Assembly: GCA_038380795.1 (NCBI GenBank) | Contig: CM076264.1 | Span: 2,048,001-2,112,000 of the forward strand | Length of the DNA stretch: 64,000 nt | Source of the DNA: Pyrocephalus nanus | Lineage: Eukaryota > Chordata > Aves > Passeriformes > Tyrannidae | Direction of reading: 5' to 3' | Shown here: positions 49,901-61,980 of the stretch, piece by piece | Layout of the letters: the number at the start of each line of letters is the position of its first letter | How positions within the stretch are numbered: position 1 is the first letter of the stretch | Notes under the pieces: model-generated | Seen by the model: the letters and a program-made list of their open reading frames with translations, nothing else | The model's database searches: none | Told to the model about the DNA's origin: nothing | Made by a program: the position numbers and the translations under genes

Positions 49901-52900
49901 GCTGTACTTCAGTTTGGATTTTTAGCTTCAAGCAGTTTCCTGGTTAAAAACGAGATGCATTTGAGCAGTGGTATCTTCATGCATGTGGGTAAACTGATGT
50001 AAATGGAGGTAGTTATTAAAAAGAAATAAAAAATTGGCATTGCAGTGTGTATATCCAGGTCACCTCCAGATAAATTCACAACAAATCTTTATTTGTTCAG
50101 GCCAATAAAAATATCAGTGAAGATGCATGCTTGCATGTGTGCAATAAAAACCAAGCAAAAAGAAAAACCCCAACCAATGTAACCTTGCAATCCTTCCCTC
50201 TGTGACCTCTGTTTCTCGTAATTCTGACTGCCCTGATTCCCAGTGCTCATAAATATTCCATTACATCAGTGGCACAAAAGAAATTCCCTTGTAGCATTTC
50301 ACATAAAGACCAGGATTCTTATTAATTTTGCAGAAGTAATCTTTCTCCTGGTGCTGAGACCTAAATGCAGTAACTCCTGAGCATTGTTGTTTGGATTGGC
50401 TTTGTTGGTTTCCTTAATCTGTAACAGGACTGAGGGGTCTGTTATCTCCAGTGGTTCCTCCTTGTATTCCTGTGCTAGAACAGCCCAGTTTTCTTTTTAC
50501 TGCTTTGCTGATCACTCAGGGATCAGTTAGAACTCAACCCAAAGTTCAAAACTAATAATAATTTTTAAAAAAAGGAGGGGATAGAGCCACAGCTGTAGCA
50601 GAGCAAATTCTAATCTCCCTGTGCTAATGGATCAGATCCTCTGGATGCAGAATCCAAATGGCCAATCAGCCCCTCAGCTTGTGTCCTGTTGACACTTGCT
50701 GTGTTTCAGGGCTCTTTTATGTTCATATCTACTCCTGCAGGATTGCTTAGGAAGGAGACTCTGACAGATCTCTGCTTCTTCACTCGTCACGAGGAGAGTA
50801 ATTATACCATTAGAGCAGGAATAAAATAAGCAAGCGATTAAAAAGCCATTTCAGAGACCTACCCTGAACTTCTTATGACTTGAATGTTTGATAGAAGAAT
50901 TGAAGGAGTTTCCATTTCAGTTCTGTGTGTCTGATTCTGTTCTCCTCTTTGTTCTCTGTGTGATACAATGCTGTCATTTAATCTTCTTGTAACTGAGGTT
51001 TGCCTTGGTATATTTTATGATCCTGGATTTCCCCTTATGTTTTTGTCTCACTTCATCGTCACGTTGCAAATTACCTTGGAAAAGAGAAGCTCCTCAATAG
51101 GAGGGGTTCTGAACTATTTTTAGCCCTTTGGTATTTTGAGGAAGCAGATTTAAAACCTGTATTATATTCAGTTACCTGTTTGCTCTTCCAGAAATGATTA
51201 AAGCTGTTTTTAAGGATACATGGAAGTGATGAATGGTGGTGAGGTGCATAAATCAAATAACTGTCTGGCGTAATATAACATAATTAGCAAAAAGGTTCAC
51301 CTATGTGAAGCCACTGACCTTAGAGGATTGCTGTTTTAGCCAGTCGTATTCCATAGCCTTTACTCAAGTAACTAATTCTCTTGAAGCTGTGGTGAGCAGG
51401 CACGAAGCAAACTTTCCATGTGGTGCAGATTTGTCCTGAATTACCAAAAATGTGATCTAAAGCACAAGTTACAATGAAGATGGCATTGGGCTGGGTTCCC
51501 TGTTATGTCACTTTAGCAGAGGTCTGTTTTTTTAAAAAGATAAGTGTATGTATTGAAAGAAATTGTATGTAAAGAACAATTGTACATTTGGGAGAATCTA
51601 CTTACAACATTATGACTTACCCCTTCCTGCCCACCCCATGAGTGTTTCAGGTCCATAAAGAACAAACCAATATGGTACTTTTTAAATGCCCAGGGTCAAT
51701 AGAAAACAGACCTGTTAACCAATCTGTCCACCCTGGGAAAAATTCAATCAGTGCAGAGCACTTAGCTTTGCTCGATTTAGTTGGGTTTTAATGAGACACT
51801 TTCCACTCCACGCTGAGCCGTGGCATGAGGTGATTAGAGGAAAGCAAATACCGGCTCAGGGAGCTCATCACTTGTTTTAATTTGGAACAGCAGCACAGGC
51901 CAATATGTGGAAATTGAGATTGAGCCCCCAGGTTTGACAGCCAGGAGAAACAGATGTGTTAAAAACCAACATGGAATAACTAGGTTGAAGGACATCAACT
52001 CTGACTGCTCCATAGAAGACTGGTGATTTCTGTGGAACATTATTTGAATTCCTGTGGGACAGAAAGTTTTAGTTACGTGCTCCAACACTTGTGGATAAAG
52101 CAGACATAAAGGTGCTTTTTGGTATTCTGGCCTTACGCTTTTGTTAGATAAGTGAAAAATTTGAGAGAAAAATTTAATAAATGTGCTTTTCTATGAGAGT
52201 TTTCAATCTCAGTGTATCATAAAGCATCTCTCTGTGGCGCTTGACTCAGGGTTTTGAAGTTATTTAAGCTCCTGCCTGCCATTCATTTCACCTGTCAATA
52301 CAAAATGTGCACTGGCACGAATCCAGTAAATAGAGAGACAAGGCATTGAATTACAACCCAGTATTTTCTAATGATTTTGGAGCTGAGAGCATCTACTCTG
52401 AGGGATTTATAACTGTGCACCACCTGAACAGTGGGTCTGACACACGGAGTAGGCCCAATATTGAGAGTGACTATGAAGAGTAGAGCTATCTTTGAATCCC
52501 AGTTGTGGCACATTGTTTGATTAACGTGGTTCAGCATTGTTAGTATTAATTAAAATAAAAGCAAAAGCATATTCTGAGGACAGGTACCTGTGTGTGTTAA
52601 CTGCAAAGCTTTGTGTACCGGCTGCTTCAACCCACCAATGTAAAACATTTAAAAAAAAAAAAAAGGAAGAAAGATAATACAGTGTGAGGTCCATGTGGGA
52701 TCATTCCAAATGGGACTTCAGATGGCTTAACCTGATAAGTTTTTGCCATAGATGTGGGAGGTGTGAGTCCATGCCTCCAGCCTTAACCTTGTGGAATAAC
52801 CGTGTCCTTCCACATAGTACATCTTGTTGCTGCGTGGAAGAACAGCTGCTCTCTAAGTCTTGCTCCTTAGATCTGGGTAGGTGATGGTTGAGTGCATCTT

Positions 52901-53950
52901 TCCAGTCCCCTTTAGCACATTTAGGCTGTGTAGAGCCCAGGGGTGTTGGTACCAGGAGGACTTGGATAACTCGGCCTCCTCAGTAGCCCCTGAATCCTTT
53001 TCCTCTGCTTTGTTGATGGCCCCACTCATTAGTATTACATAGAATGTTGTGACATTGCATAAAAACTTCCTTCCTTGTTTTTTGCAATTTGAAATATTGT
53101 CCATCTACTTACATTTTCCTATGCTCTACCTTTTTATTTTGTGTGTTGCTATTTCGTGGGTTTACTGTCACTACAAACAAGCCTGCTGTTGTTCTCCTTT
53201 TACTGTCTCTGCAATAACATCTCTGCAAAATTAACTTGGGTTTGCATGGTTTCTGACAGGCCTTTGAATTTTGGTATTGGCTATGCATTATTAATATCCC
53301 CAAGGCCTTTGTTGTTCTGGATTTTTTTTTTGAACATGACCTTACTCATTTTATAGTCATGTTCATCACTTCGTTTTTTCTTTTCCTTCTAAGAGTTCTT
53401 AGGGTTGTGAACTTCTTGAAATAAGGATGGTGGAAGAGAAAGGTGTCTCTTTGTACTTGCAGGATAGTTATATTATTGTCTTCATGTATATAATTCCAAG
53501 ATAAGTACTCAGAAAGTTATAAATCTCCAGTAATATAATGCCTATTCAAGTTATGAAGATGTGGTTTGTTACTGTAAGTGTTTAATTAATAGTGAAGTAA
53601 TTACAAATTAATATGCATAGAATGTTCTATATTGCTCACTCTCCTGTCAGTGGCCAAAGAAGCAGCAGAATGAGATTTACTGAATTTGAGGAATAAGTGG
53701 TTGGAATTTTTGTGTATTTATTCCACATCTTAGTATCTGCTTTTAGCATAAATAAAAATTACCTGCAGCTTGCACTCGGTTACCTCCTCAGGGAGCAAAA
53801 AACCATGGCAAAGCTTGGAGAGCACCCTGCAGTGTGGGCAGTTTGGACAACACTTTCATCTTTAAAAGCTGGAATTAAGTTTAACTATTTAACTATATCA
53901 GTGTTATGATTTTGCCAGAATTAACGAGCTGTTCAAAAGGTGTGTGGCTG
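43960..53950. other. Non-coding stretch
   Basis: About 10 kb without a supported gene. Landmarks: a nested AT-rich palindrome at 46201-46247, AG|GTAAGA at 46689-46696, a T-run at about 47817-47838, a possible CR1-like tail of 18 bases at 47958-47975 without a CR1 body, and A14 at about 52651. The 141- and 150-codon frames at 44962-45448 overlap on opposite strands and match nothing I know. Confidence 0.55.
46201..46247. other. Nested AT-rich inverted repeats
   Basis: The outer arms TGTTAAT (46201-46207) and ATTAACA (46241-46247) enclose an inner near-perfect palindrome TTCATTATTAATGAA (46218-46232). Together they could extrude as a cruciform. They also carry TAAT cores bound by homeodomain proteins. 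Function unknown. Confidence 0.6.
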
Positions 53951-53954
53951 TGCA

Positions 53955-54057
53955 GTTTGGGGCTGTGGTTCAGTGGTGGCCTCAGCAGTGCTGGGTTGAT
54001 GGTCGGCCTCTGGTCCTGGAGGTCTTTTCCAACCGAAATGACTCTGTGATTCTGTAA
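53955..54057 (+). mobile_element. CR1 LINE, short 3' end
   Basis: This is a strongly truncated CR1 3' end. Blocks include GGGCTGTGGTTCAGTGGTGG (about 53960), CAGTGCTGGGTTGATGGTCG (53985), GGAGGTCTTTTCCAACC (54018) and the diagnostic tail GACTCTGTGATTCTG (54040). These match a CR1 subfamily whose 3' UTR reads like 'aaggtcttttccaacc ... attctatgattctg'. It retains no ORF2 and is inactive. Confidence 0.9.
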
Positions 54058-54069
54058 TCTGAGGGCAGA

Positions 54070-56850
54070 TCAATAGCTATTGATTGTGGCACAGCCCAGC
54101 AGTGGGTAACAAACCCGGGAATGTTAGAGGTGCTCTCTGCTCACAGGAGGGATCTTTCTGGCACGATGACCTCAGCTGATGCTTCTGCTCGATGAGCATC
54201 TTCACTTTGGACTTGGCAGTGTCAAAGCTCAATTAACTCCAGCTCATACCAGACTAAAATGGCTGCAATAATTTTGCTCCTACAGACGCATTTCAAACAA
54301 AAAGTTTTGCAGGAAGATTGTTTACCAATTTAATAGACTAATTATAAGTAAGTCAATTAAATCCTTGACCTGTTTCTGCGGAGCAACACAGATGTTGGTT
54401 ACACAGTACAGAACCTGCTGGAAAACTTTAATTGTCAAAGTTTTGGCTGAAAATTTTCAGGCAAAGATCAGTTTCCAGGTTATTTACGTGGAACAAAAGG
54501 AACGTCCTCTGACAGCTGACATGGCTCAGGATCAGTTCAGTTGACAATGAGGGGAGTACTGGAGAATTCTTGCTTTTTTTTTCCTCAGGAGTTACTCTGT
54601 GTTTCTGTGATAGCAAAATTTTACCCTGTTTTTTAAACAGCATTTTCTTCCCTGAGTTCCCTGCAGCAACTCAGTGGAAAGAATACATCAAAAATGAAAG
54701 GAATAACATTAATGTGAATACCTCTCATCTTAGAAAGCACCAGGAGTTCTCCATTAGTATGTAGATCTCATTCCAAGGGAAATGAAAATTTACTGAAGAA
54801 ATCTTTTGACCCAGTGAAATCTCATGTGAACCAAACCGGAATATACCATATCACCTACTCAGCTGTATTTTCAACGAGCCTTTTCAATGTCCTGAGAGAA
54901 ATTAGAGTGGGAAGAGGAAACTGGGGGAAGGGAGAACAGGGTCATACGCGTGTCTTGAACTTCCTTTTTTTTCTGCACAGTTCCTTATAAGAGCTTCATC
55001 TTCAGGCAGGGTGGGAAGGGAGTTCTGATCCCCTTAATCAGAGTTAATGCCTGCAGATAAAATATTTTCACCTTTATCGACTTATTACCTTGAGTAATTA
55101 GAGTGAAAGTCAGTAGTGTAAATGGGTGGAGATCTTGTGAACCTCTGGCTTGGCTGTTTAATGCGGGTCCAGGAGGCACAGTGGTTGGAAGTGCTGGGAC
55201 AGCAGGGATCCTCCCTCCTTCCTCACTGTCCTGGGGATGCAGCAGTGGGGTCTCTGCTGGTTCTGCTGGTCTCTGCCTCTGAGATCCCCCTGCCATGCCC
55301 TGGTGTCTCAGCAGGACGTGCCTGTGGGGCAGCGAGCTCAGCAAAGCACCAGCAGTAAAATAACATCAACATCCATTGACTTGGTGACAGATTTGATTTG
55401 TTTTCTCCTGGAGCCCCAAGCAGAGCAGCAGGCAGTTTCCTAGGCACAGTAATATGACATTTATATGATCCATGTGACCACATGATTAGCTATATAATTT
55501 ATTGCCTAATTTCCCTAAATACGGTATTGTGAACAATAACCAATTAAAATAATCAGAAACAGTGGGCTGGTATGAGGGAACAACAAATCCATCATGAGGA
55601 TTTAGTTGCTGTTAGATTTTTAGACTTGTCTGAGTTACAGCTTGCTGACGTTAATAATAGTGCTGTAGAATATTCTCATTACAAAGTATTTTATGGCAGA
55701 GCAGTTATGTGGTTTTTGCTTGCCTGGCGGGATTTTCCATACGAAGAAAACCAAAGACAATTCACTTTTCCTCCCTTTAGAGTATTTTCATAATAGTTGG
55801 AGGGTTTGAAAGGATTGCTGAAGTGCTGAGTTGTTGTTTGAGTGTTTATATGTAGTTTAATGAGAATGTAGCCGGTGTCCTGAGAATACTGTCTGCATTG
55901 TCATCTCTTAACTGTTCCCTTCAGGGTTAGTCTTTAAACTTCTTTTTTTGCTTTGTAAACATCTCATTGTTCCTCACGATTGTTGTTATTGTCTGATTTT
56001 CTTTGTTCTTCTAACGAGTCTTTCTATTCTTATCTCTTTGCTTCACCCCTGCTCCTGCCATAGCCTCGGTGCTTTGGTTGCTGCTTGGAATCAGCCTGAT
56101 CTATCCTGACTCCAGTTCCATGGCCATGGTTCCCAGGCCACCATTGCATCCTTGCTATCAAGGAATTTTCAGAGTAACTCAGCTAAATATGCAGGAAATC
56201 TTTGCCTCTCTCAGCTATATAGGACATATCCCAGATGTGTTTTTATAAAAATCTCCCTGTGTTTGTATATTTATTTATTCACTTTGGGTTAGAGCTCAAG
56301 GCTTAACAGCTACTGGAAAAACTGACATCTTGAATCATTAAAATGGGCAGAAAAAAAGCGATTTAAAAATCTGGGGAGAGCCCTATTGCCTCCTTTTAGT
56401 TCTCTGACAAGTGTAGTCTGAAAATAAGTGTTACTCAGGCACTGTGGGGTTTTTGTTTGGTTCTCTTTTTTTTTTTTTTTAACTCAAGCACTCCAGACTA
56501 ACACCACCATGCCCTGTTTGCTCCCAAAGTAGGTCATTTACTATCTTTTTGCAGACACAGAACATCCAGGGAATAAATCTCAGGCTTCTGTCCAGTATAA
56601 AACTATTTATTCTAAGTCTTGGAATATTTCTATGGAGAAATTCATATGAGCTCTATAACTTTTATTTTATTACAGCTTAAGGTTTATGGTTGCAGGGGAT
56701 AAGACTTTAACAACCTAAATCTGTTTCTTTCCTGACTAATAACAGATGGAGCTCAATTTGCAAACATGTTTTCGAAGCACAAAGCTGTGCAGGTTTGCAG
56801 GAGCAGACTCTGAACGTGCTCCTGGAATTGGGCACTGATTTTCCTGTGTG
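54070..56850. other. Non-coding stretch
   Basis: No gene or transposon recognised. A GC-richer patch at about 55130-55350 is open in several frames on both strands without family similarity. T-runs lie at 54571-54582 and 56467-56480. Confidence 0.55.
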
Positions 56851-56858
56851 ACGTGAGG

Positions 56859-56987
56859 TGTTCAGGACAGGCTGCAGGGGTCTCTGAGCTATCTGGGCTA
56901 GTGGAAGGCGTCCCTGCCTACAGCAGGGGATGGAACTGGGTGAGCTTTGAAGTCCCTTCCCACCCAAGCCATTCCAGGATCCTGTGA
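56859..56987 (+). mobile_element. CR1 LINE, short 3' end
   Basis: This truncated CR1 copy shows GTGTTCAGGACAGGCTG (56859), CTAGTGGAAGGCGTCCCTGC (56898), GCAGGGGATGGAACTGGG (56923), AGTCCCTTCCCACCCAAGCC (56951) and a decayed ATTCCAGGATCC tail (56971). This is the usual avian CR1 3' UTR order. It belongs to the same general subfamily as the copy at 8.3-8.6 kb and lies in the same orientation. Confidence 0.92.
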
Positions 56988-58422
56988 AGTCACATCTGTG
57001 CTCTGCTGTGTGATGTGCCACCCTCTCCCCACAGCACACACATGAAAGCAGTACTGGCTCTCTTGCCATATTGCTTCATCTGCTGCTGGCCTTTGCTGTG
57101 AACGTATTTCCGTAGTTTGGGTTTTTGTCTGTCACTGATGACGTCCTCTGTGCACGTATTCAGTGTGGAGTTGCAGAAGGAGCTGAGCTTGCTGGGTTCT
57201 CACTCACAAAATTGCCCAAAACCTTTAATAGGAGCAGCCTCGCTGTGTCACACGTTTGACAATCTTCCCTCACTGATTTCAGGAAGTTCTTCTCTTTCTG
57301 CATGAGTAAAATATGCTTTGAAATACCTTTTAGTGGTGGGCTTGATTTTTACCTGTTTTTTTTTAAAACAGGAATTCCTTTCAATGAAGTTCAAAGCTGT
57401 ATTGGAAAACCTGAGTGTGTAACCCTCATTTGCTTAGTCAGGGGCTTCCAGAAAACAAGTATATAATGCACAGTAATGTTCTTAAAAACAATCTCTGAAC
57501 CTGTTAGAGTGACTTGGAGCAAAAGAACCATTGCAAATTCTTTGCCTTGTATCTGTGAACAAGAGCAGATATTATAGATTAGAAGAATTAACTTCTTGCA
57601 TTGAGAAGAATGTATGTCAAAATAACCATTCAAGAGTTTGGTGCAAGCTTTTCACAGCTCAGGACCTTGTGCCACAGATGGATTTATTATTTTTAACATA
57701 GGGCTCCATTCAAACTGGTAAAAAAATCCATGGGTGTGCACAGAGAGTGGGTGAGGAGCAATAACAGCTCTGAATGCTGGACAAAGACACTCTGTTTAAA
57801 AAAAAACACCCAACAAAAAACAAGAGCAAAAAAAGAAAGAATAGGGCCAAAAATAGAGCGAAGAAATGGAGATTGGATGAGGCATCCCCTAATTACAATT
57901 GGATCTTACAGAAAAAAGACTCCATTCTATATTATTGTGATAAACAATGTTGAGATAGACAAAAGGGCAGATTTCAACTATGCAATTCTGGCTTTCCTAC
58001 TGCTGGAGTTTATAGAGTTGAAAGCATGATGTTCTTTTAGCACCCTTTTTTTCCGTGTGGCATGAGCAAGTTTGTTTAATGCACCATATGCTGCTGATGG
58101 AGAGCTCCTAACATTTTCTCGCCTTGGAAATCAGAGCTTTATAAGGAGATTATTGGAAGGAAGGAGGATAAATTATATTGGGTAGATGGTGGCATCCTCA
58201 GCTGTATTTTTGTTTATTAAAAGCACTTCTAAGAGGTTAAAAAAGGGAAATTTGCCATGTTTAGGACGGAATCTTTTAAAAATATCTCTTTTCACCTATT
58301 CAGAATGGAAATGACCTGAATAAATTATGTAAGGGTTCCTCACATGGGGGTTCTGGCTCGGCTCCATCAAAGTGACATAACTGTGAAAGGTTGTCAATTG
58401 GCATTTCTTTGGTCTTAGGGAA

Positions 58423-58428
<6 letters not shown>

Positions 58429-58457
<29 letters not shown>
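58429..58457. repeat. 29-base A-run
   Basis: Twenty-nine consecutive A on the + strand. It could be a retroposon tail, but the upstream sequence resembles no transcript or SINE I know, so it is called a homopolymer. Confidence 0.95.
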
Positions 58458-58460
<3 letters not shown>

Positions 58461-61400
58461 TAAAAAGCCTTGTGTGCATAAATTGGATACTGCAATTTCT
58501 ACAGCCTTGGCTTTGATTGCAGAATACATTAAGCCCAGTGGTTAATAAGATATGCTCTGTGGAATCTGTTCTGTGGCTGGGTTAAATTGCAAATACAATA
58601 AGCTGGTAACGGACCTGGAGCGCTGATGTTTCTAACATTTCCCAGCTGTTATCTGGACTCAGTTTCGGAGCAGAAAACAACCCAAGGAGAGATGTCCAGT
58701 GTTGGGGCAGAGCACCTGCAGCCGCAGGACTGTGTGTGCTGCGGGAGGAGAGCTGCAGCCAGGGCTCGCAGGCAACCGCTGAGAAGAAATCTGTGTCAGC
58801 TGTGATTTTCCTTTTCTGGGCTAGAAAGCAAAATAATCAGCTATATATAGCACACTTGAAAGGGCCCACGAAATCTGGCCAAGTAAATACAATATTGTTG
58901 GGCTCTTTGCAGCGCCATGTCTTGCATCTTCCCAGGGTCCCTCTGAAGAGAAGCAGGCAGGAAATGGAGAAGTCAAGCAAAAGCAAAGCTGATAGTTATC
59001 GAATTCTCTGCGTGTTAGCTGAGCATCTGGCAGGATTCTGCTTATTTTGCAACTGATAATAAGTAGCAAAACTGAAATATCGAGCCTAATGTCCATTTTA
59101 TTCACGTCTACTGAGGTCAAGCCAGTGGGATTCTGGAAAGGTGATGAAAGTTGCCCTTGGTCCATGTTGGTACGGGGTCAAGATCAGGATCTTTGCAAAC
59201 AGCTCTTGTCCTCCTGCAGTGTTTCCTGCAAATTGCAGAGTTTGTGGTGTCAAATTAGGGGTGCTTATTATTACAGCAGGGATCGTTGAGAGGATTCTGT
59301 TCAGGAAAGGAGCCAGAAATTTATCAGGAGCTTTCTAGTCTAGGGCCACTGAATAACCTCACTGAGTGACAGTCTTTTATTCCACATTTGTAGTGTAAAT
59401 ATATTTTGCTCCCTGATCTTAAACTTGTAATTTACTGTAGCAATCGAAAAAATGTAACCTGACATTGAGAACCTACTTACCTGAAAATTGCCATTCTCTG
59501 GCTTTTGGAAACTGAGCTAAGGAGACCTGAATTACATTTCTTTGGCTCTCTTGTTTCAGAATGTGCAGTTAGCTTGTGTTTTCTGTCTGTCTGCCTGCAG
59601 CTTGTAAACTTTCCCTTTGAAGGGACCTCCCTGCTTCTGTAGAAACACTTAAAGTTAAACCTTGAAGATTGGCTTTATCTAACACTGCTTCAGGCTGGGG
59701 AAATGATGGGTGTGAAATAAAAAGGTGGATTTCCACGGTCTTGGAGCATCACAGACCATCACTGCTGTCCTGTTTGTGTCCTGGGCATCTGAAAGCATTG
59801 GCTGAATAGGTCCAGCATGATTCTCTCTTTCCTGCACAATATCCAGAGGCAAACCTCGCTTTCCTTGTTCTCCCAGTTGCAAATCGCGCTTTGTCCTGGC
59901 GTGGCAGGTGGGTACCTGCGGAGAAGGCGCTCCAGGTGCCAGCTCCTGCTGCCCTGATGGTTCTGCTGGTGCTTGGTGGGGTTTGGGAAATGAGGTTACG
60001 CAGCTTAGCCTTGGAGGAAACCGGGGAGTGCTGGGGATGGAGAGTTAGGAGTGGTTGCTAAGAATATCGGATCAGCAGGGATCACCATGGCAACCGTGTT
60101 GCCAGGATGAAAAACTTTCCCTGCAATCAGTCGGAATTCATAAGTACCAGTGTCTACCTGTGTCACGCTGGAGAGTCAGCCTAAATGCTCTGATCCACGG
60201 CACACCTTTTGTTAAATCCCTGGGGATTCGTGTGCTCTGTTTGCTCAGCAGTCTGGTCCAGAGGGGGAGGAAAGCAGCTGTGTGAAGTCAGGCAGTGCTT
60301 GAGGGGCCGGGTCACAGACAGGCATTTGCAGGGACAACCATACGAATAATCAGGTTGCATCTGTGTTATCCCTTGGCTTGGTGTTTAAGTTTTTCATTGC
60401 AGGTGAGCAGAGGAAGTAAAGTCTCCCGTGGTTTTGTGCAAGGGTTGTTTCTAGTGCACATCCCTGCAGGGCCATTTTATGTTCAGTCTCCCTTATTAGT
60501 GTAACATTGAGAGATTTGGATTGTGATCATTGGTGGGGGTTAGCTAATGGCAATAAGCACCCAAAAATAAGTCCTGTTATTTTACTGCTCACCTCAGTTA
60601 ACTATTCTTACTACAATTTAATCTCACAGACAAAATACCTTTAAGAGTGTCTAAATCTGTGTCTGTCAAAGCTGATTTGCTTTTTTTGGGATCTGATGTT
60701 CCACTTTGCAGGCTAAAGTTAGTCCTAGCTGATATTTCTTAGTGAGTGTCCTGTAGATTAAACAGTTACATCAGTGGCAGAGCATTTCACATCTTGTGAT
60801 CAGTGGCAGTGAGCACGCATTTACTGACACTTTGACAGCTCTCAGAAGTACATTGACATTAAAATTATCCTCTGATAGCTTTAGCTGGGGGCATGAGTGG
60901 GTATGCACAAATTGAAAAGGCTCTTTCAGGTCAGAAGGTGACTTGCCTTGTGACATACATGACATGGATAATAGAAGATCTTAGTTTAGAATGAGTGTAT
61001 TCATTTTGCATAGAGTTGTAATATTCACCTACCCCTGAACAGACTAAATCCTCCTCTTAGCTTCCAGCTCTGCTCTGATCACCATTTAAGACTATCATTG
61101 TTTTGAAAAAGGGCTCTCAGCCGGGTGAAAACTTAAAATTTGCATTACCTGAGAAATGTTAACGTGTTATCATGAGTTGGCAAAAAAATGCTTTTAAAAC
61201 AAACTGAAAAAAATAGATCTGTTCTATTTTGATTGAAAAAAATGTTAGTGTGATTCTGATTTGGATTCTCAGTATAATGTCACAGATATTATATGCACAA
61301 GTATATATGTGTTATACATAACGTGTTATATATGCAAGCACGATATACATTTTAAAGCTGTTAAAATGTAGAATGTGCTCTGCTGATAGCATTCTATCTG

Positions 61401-61960
61401 AATACTGTTAATATTTAAACTTAGTTACCACAATTCCTAAACAAAGTTTTTCAACAGATTAGAATTTTCTAAAAAAAGTCAACCACAACCCAAATCCACC
61501 CCACAAAACAAAATGCCTTTTAATCAGAGAACCTCAAAGCAACGTGACTGAGTGAACTGTTCAGCCGCATCTGCATGTAATGCACATCTATTTCCACCTC
61601 ACACAAAGCAGAAATTTTCATTTTCCAAGCAATCTATTTTTCTAGAACCACCCTTTTCAAATTCTACATTAGGAGTGTGTTGATGGAAATGTTAAGGGCG
61701 AGTCCAGTCTCTAACTCCTCCAACTTCTCCACCAGGCTGGAGGAGAGATTGGTGGAATTCTCTGTGGGGTTTCAGTATAACCTCAGCTAAAAACACAGCG
61801 TTGAGCCTGACATTCAGAACTGGTTTTGTTGGTCCTCCAAGGGCCCTGTGTTGTTTGAGGTCTGAAAAATAGCTTTTGGCTTTTAAGTTTTCTTAGCCTG
61901 GTGACAGGAAAAATGGGTGAAGTAATGACTTGGCCTTGGCTTGTGCTGTTGGGTACATTT

Positions 61961-61980
61961 AGCTGTTTCAAGCTGTTTCA
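61961..61980. repeat. Perfect 10-bp tandem duplication
   Basis: AGCTGTTTCA occurs twice in a row, followed by AGC. Small slippage duplication. Confidence 0.9.

Noticed and set aside
55955..55975. miR-30-like TGTAAACATCTC
   Set aside because: The match ends after the seed region and there is no complementary arm to make a precursor hairpin.
58429..58457. A-run as the tail of a processed pseudogene
   Set aside because: No transcript-like or coding sequence upstream and no target-site duplication was evident. Processed pseudogenes are rare in birds because CR1 does not use poly(A) priming.
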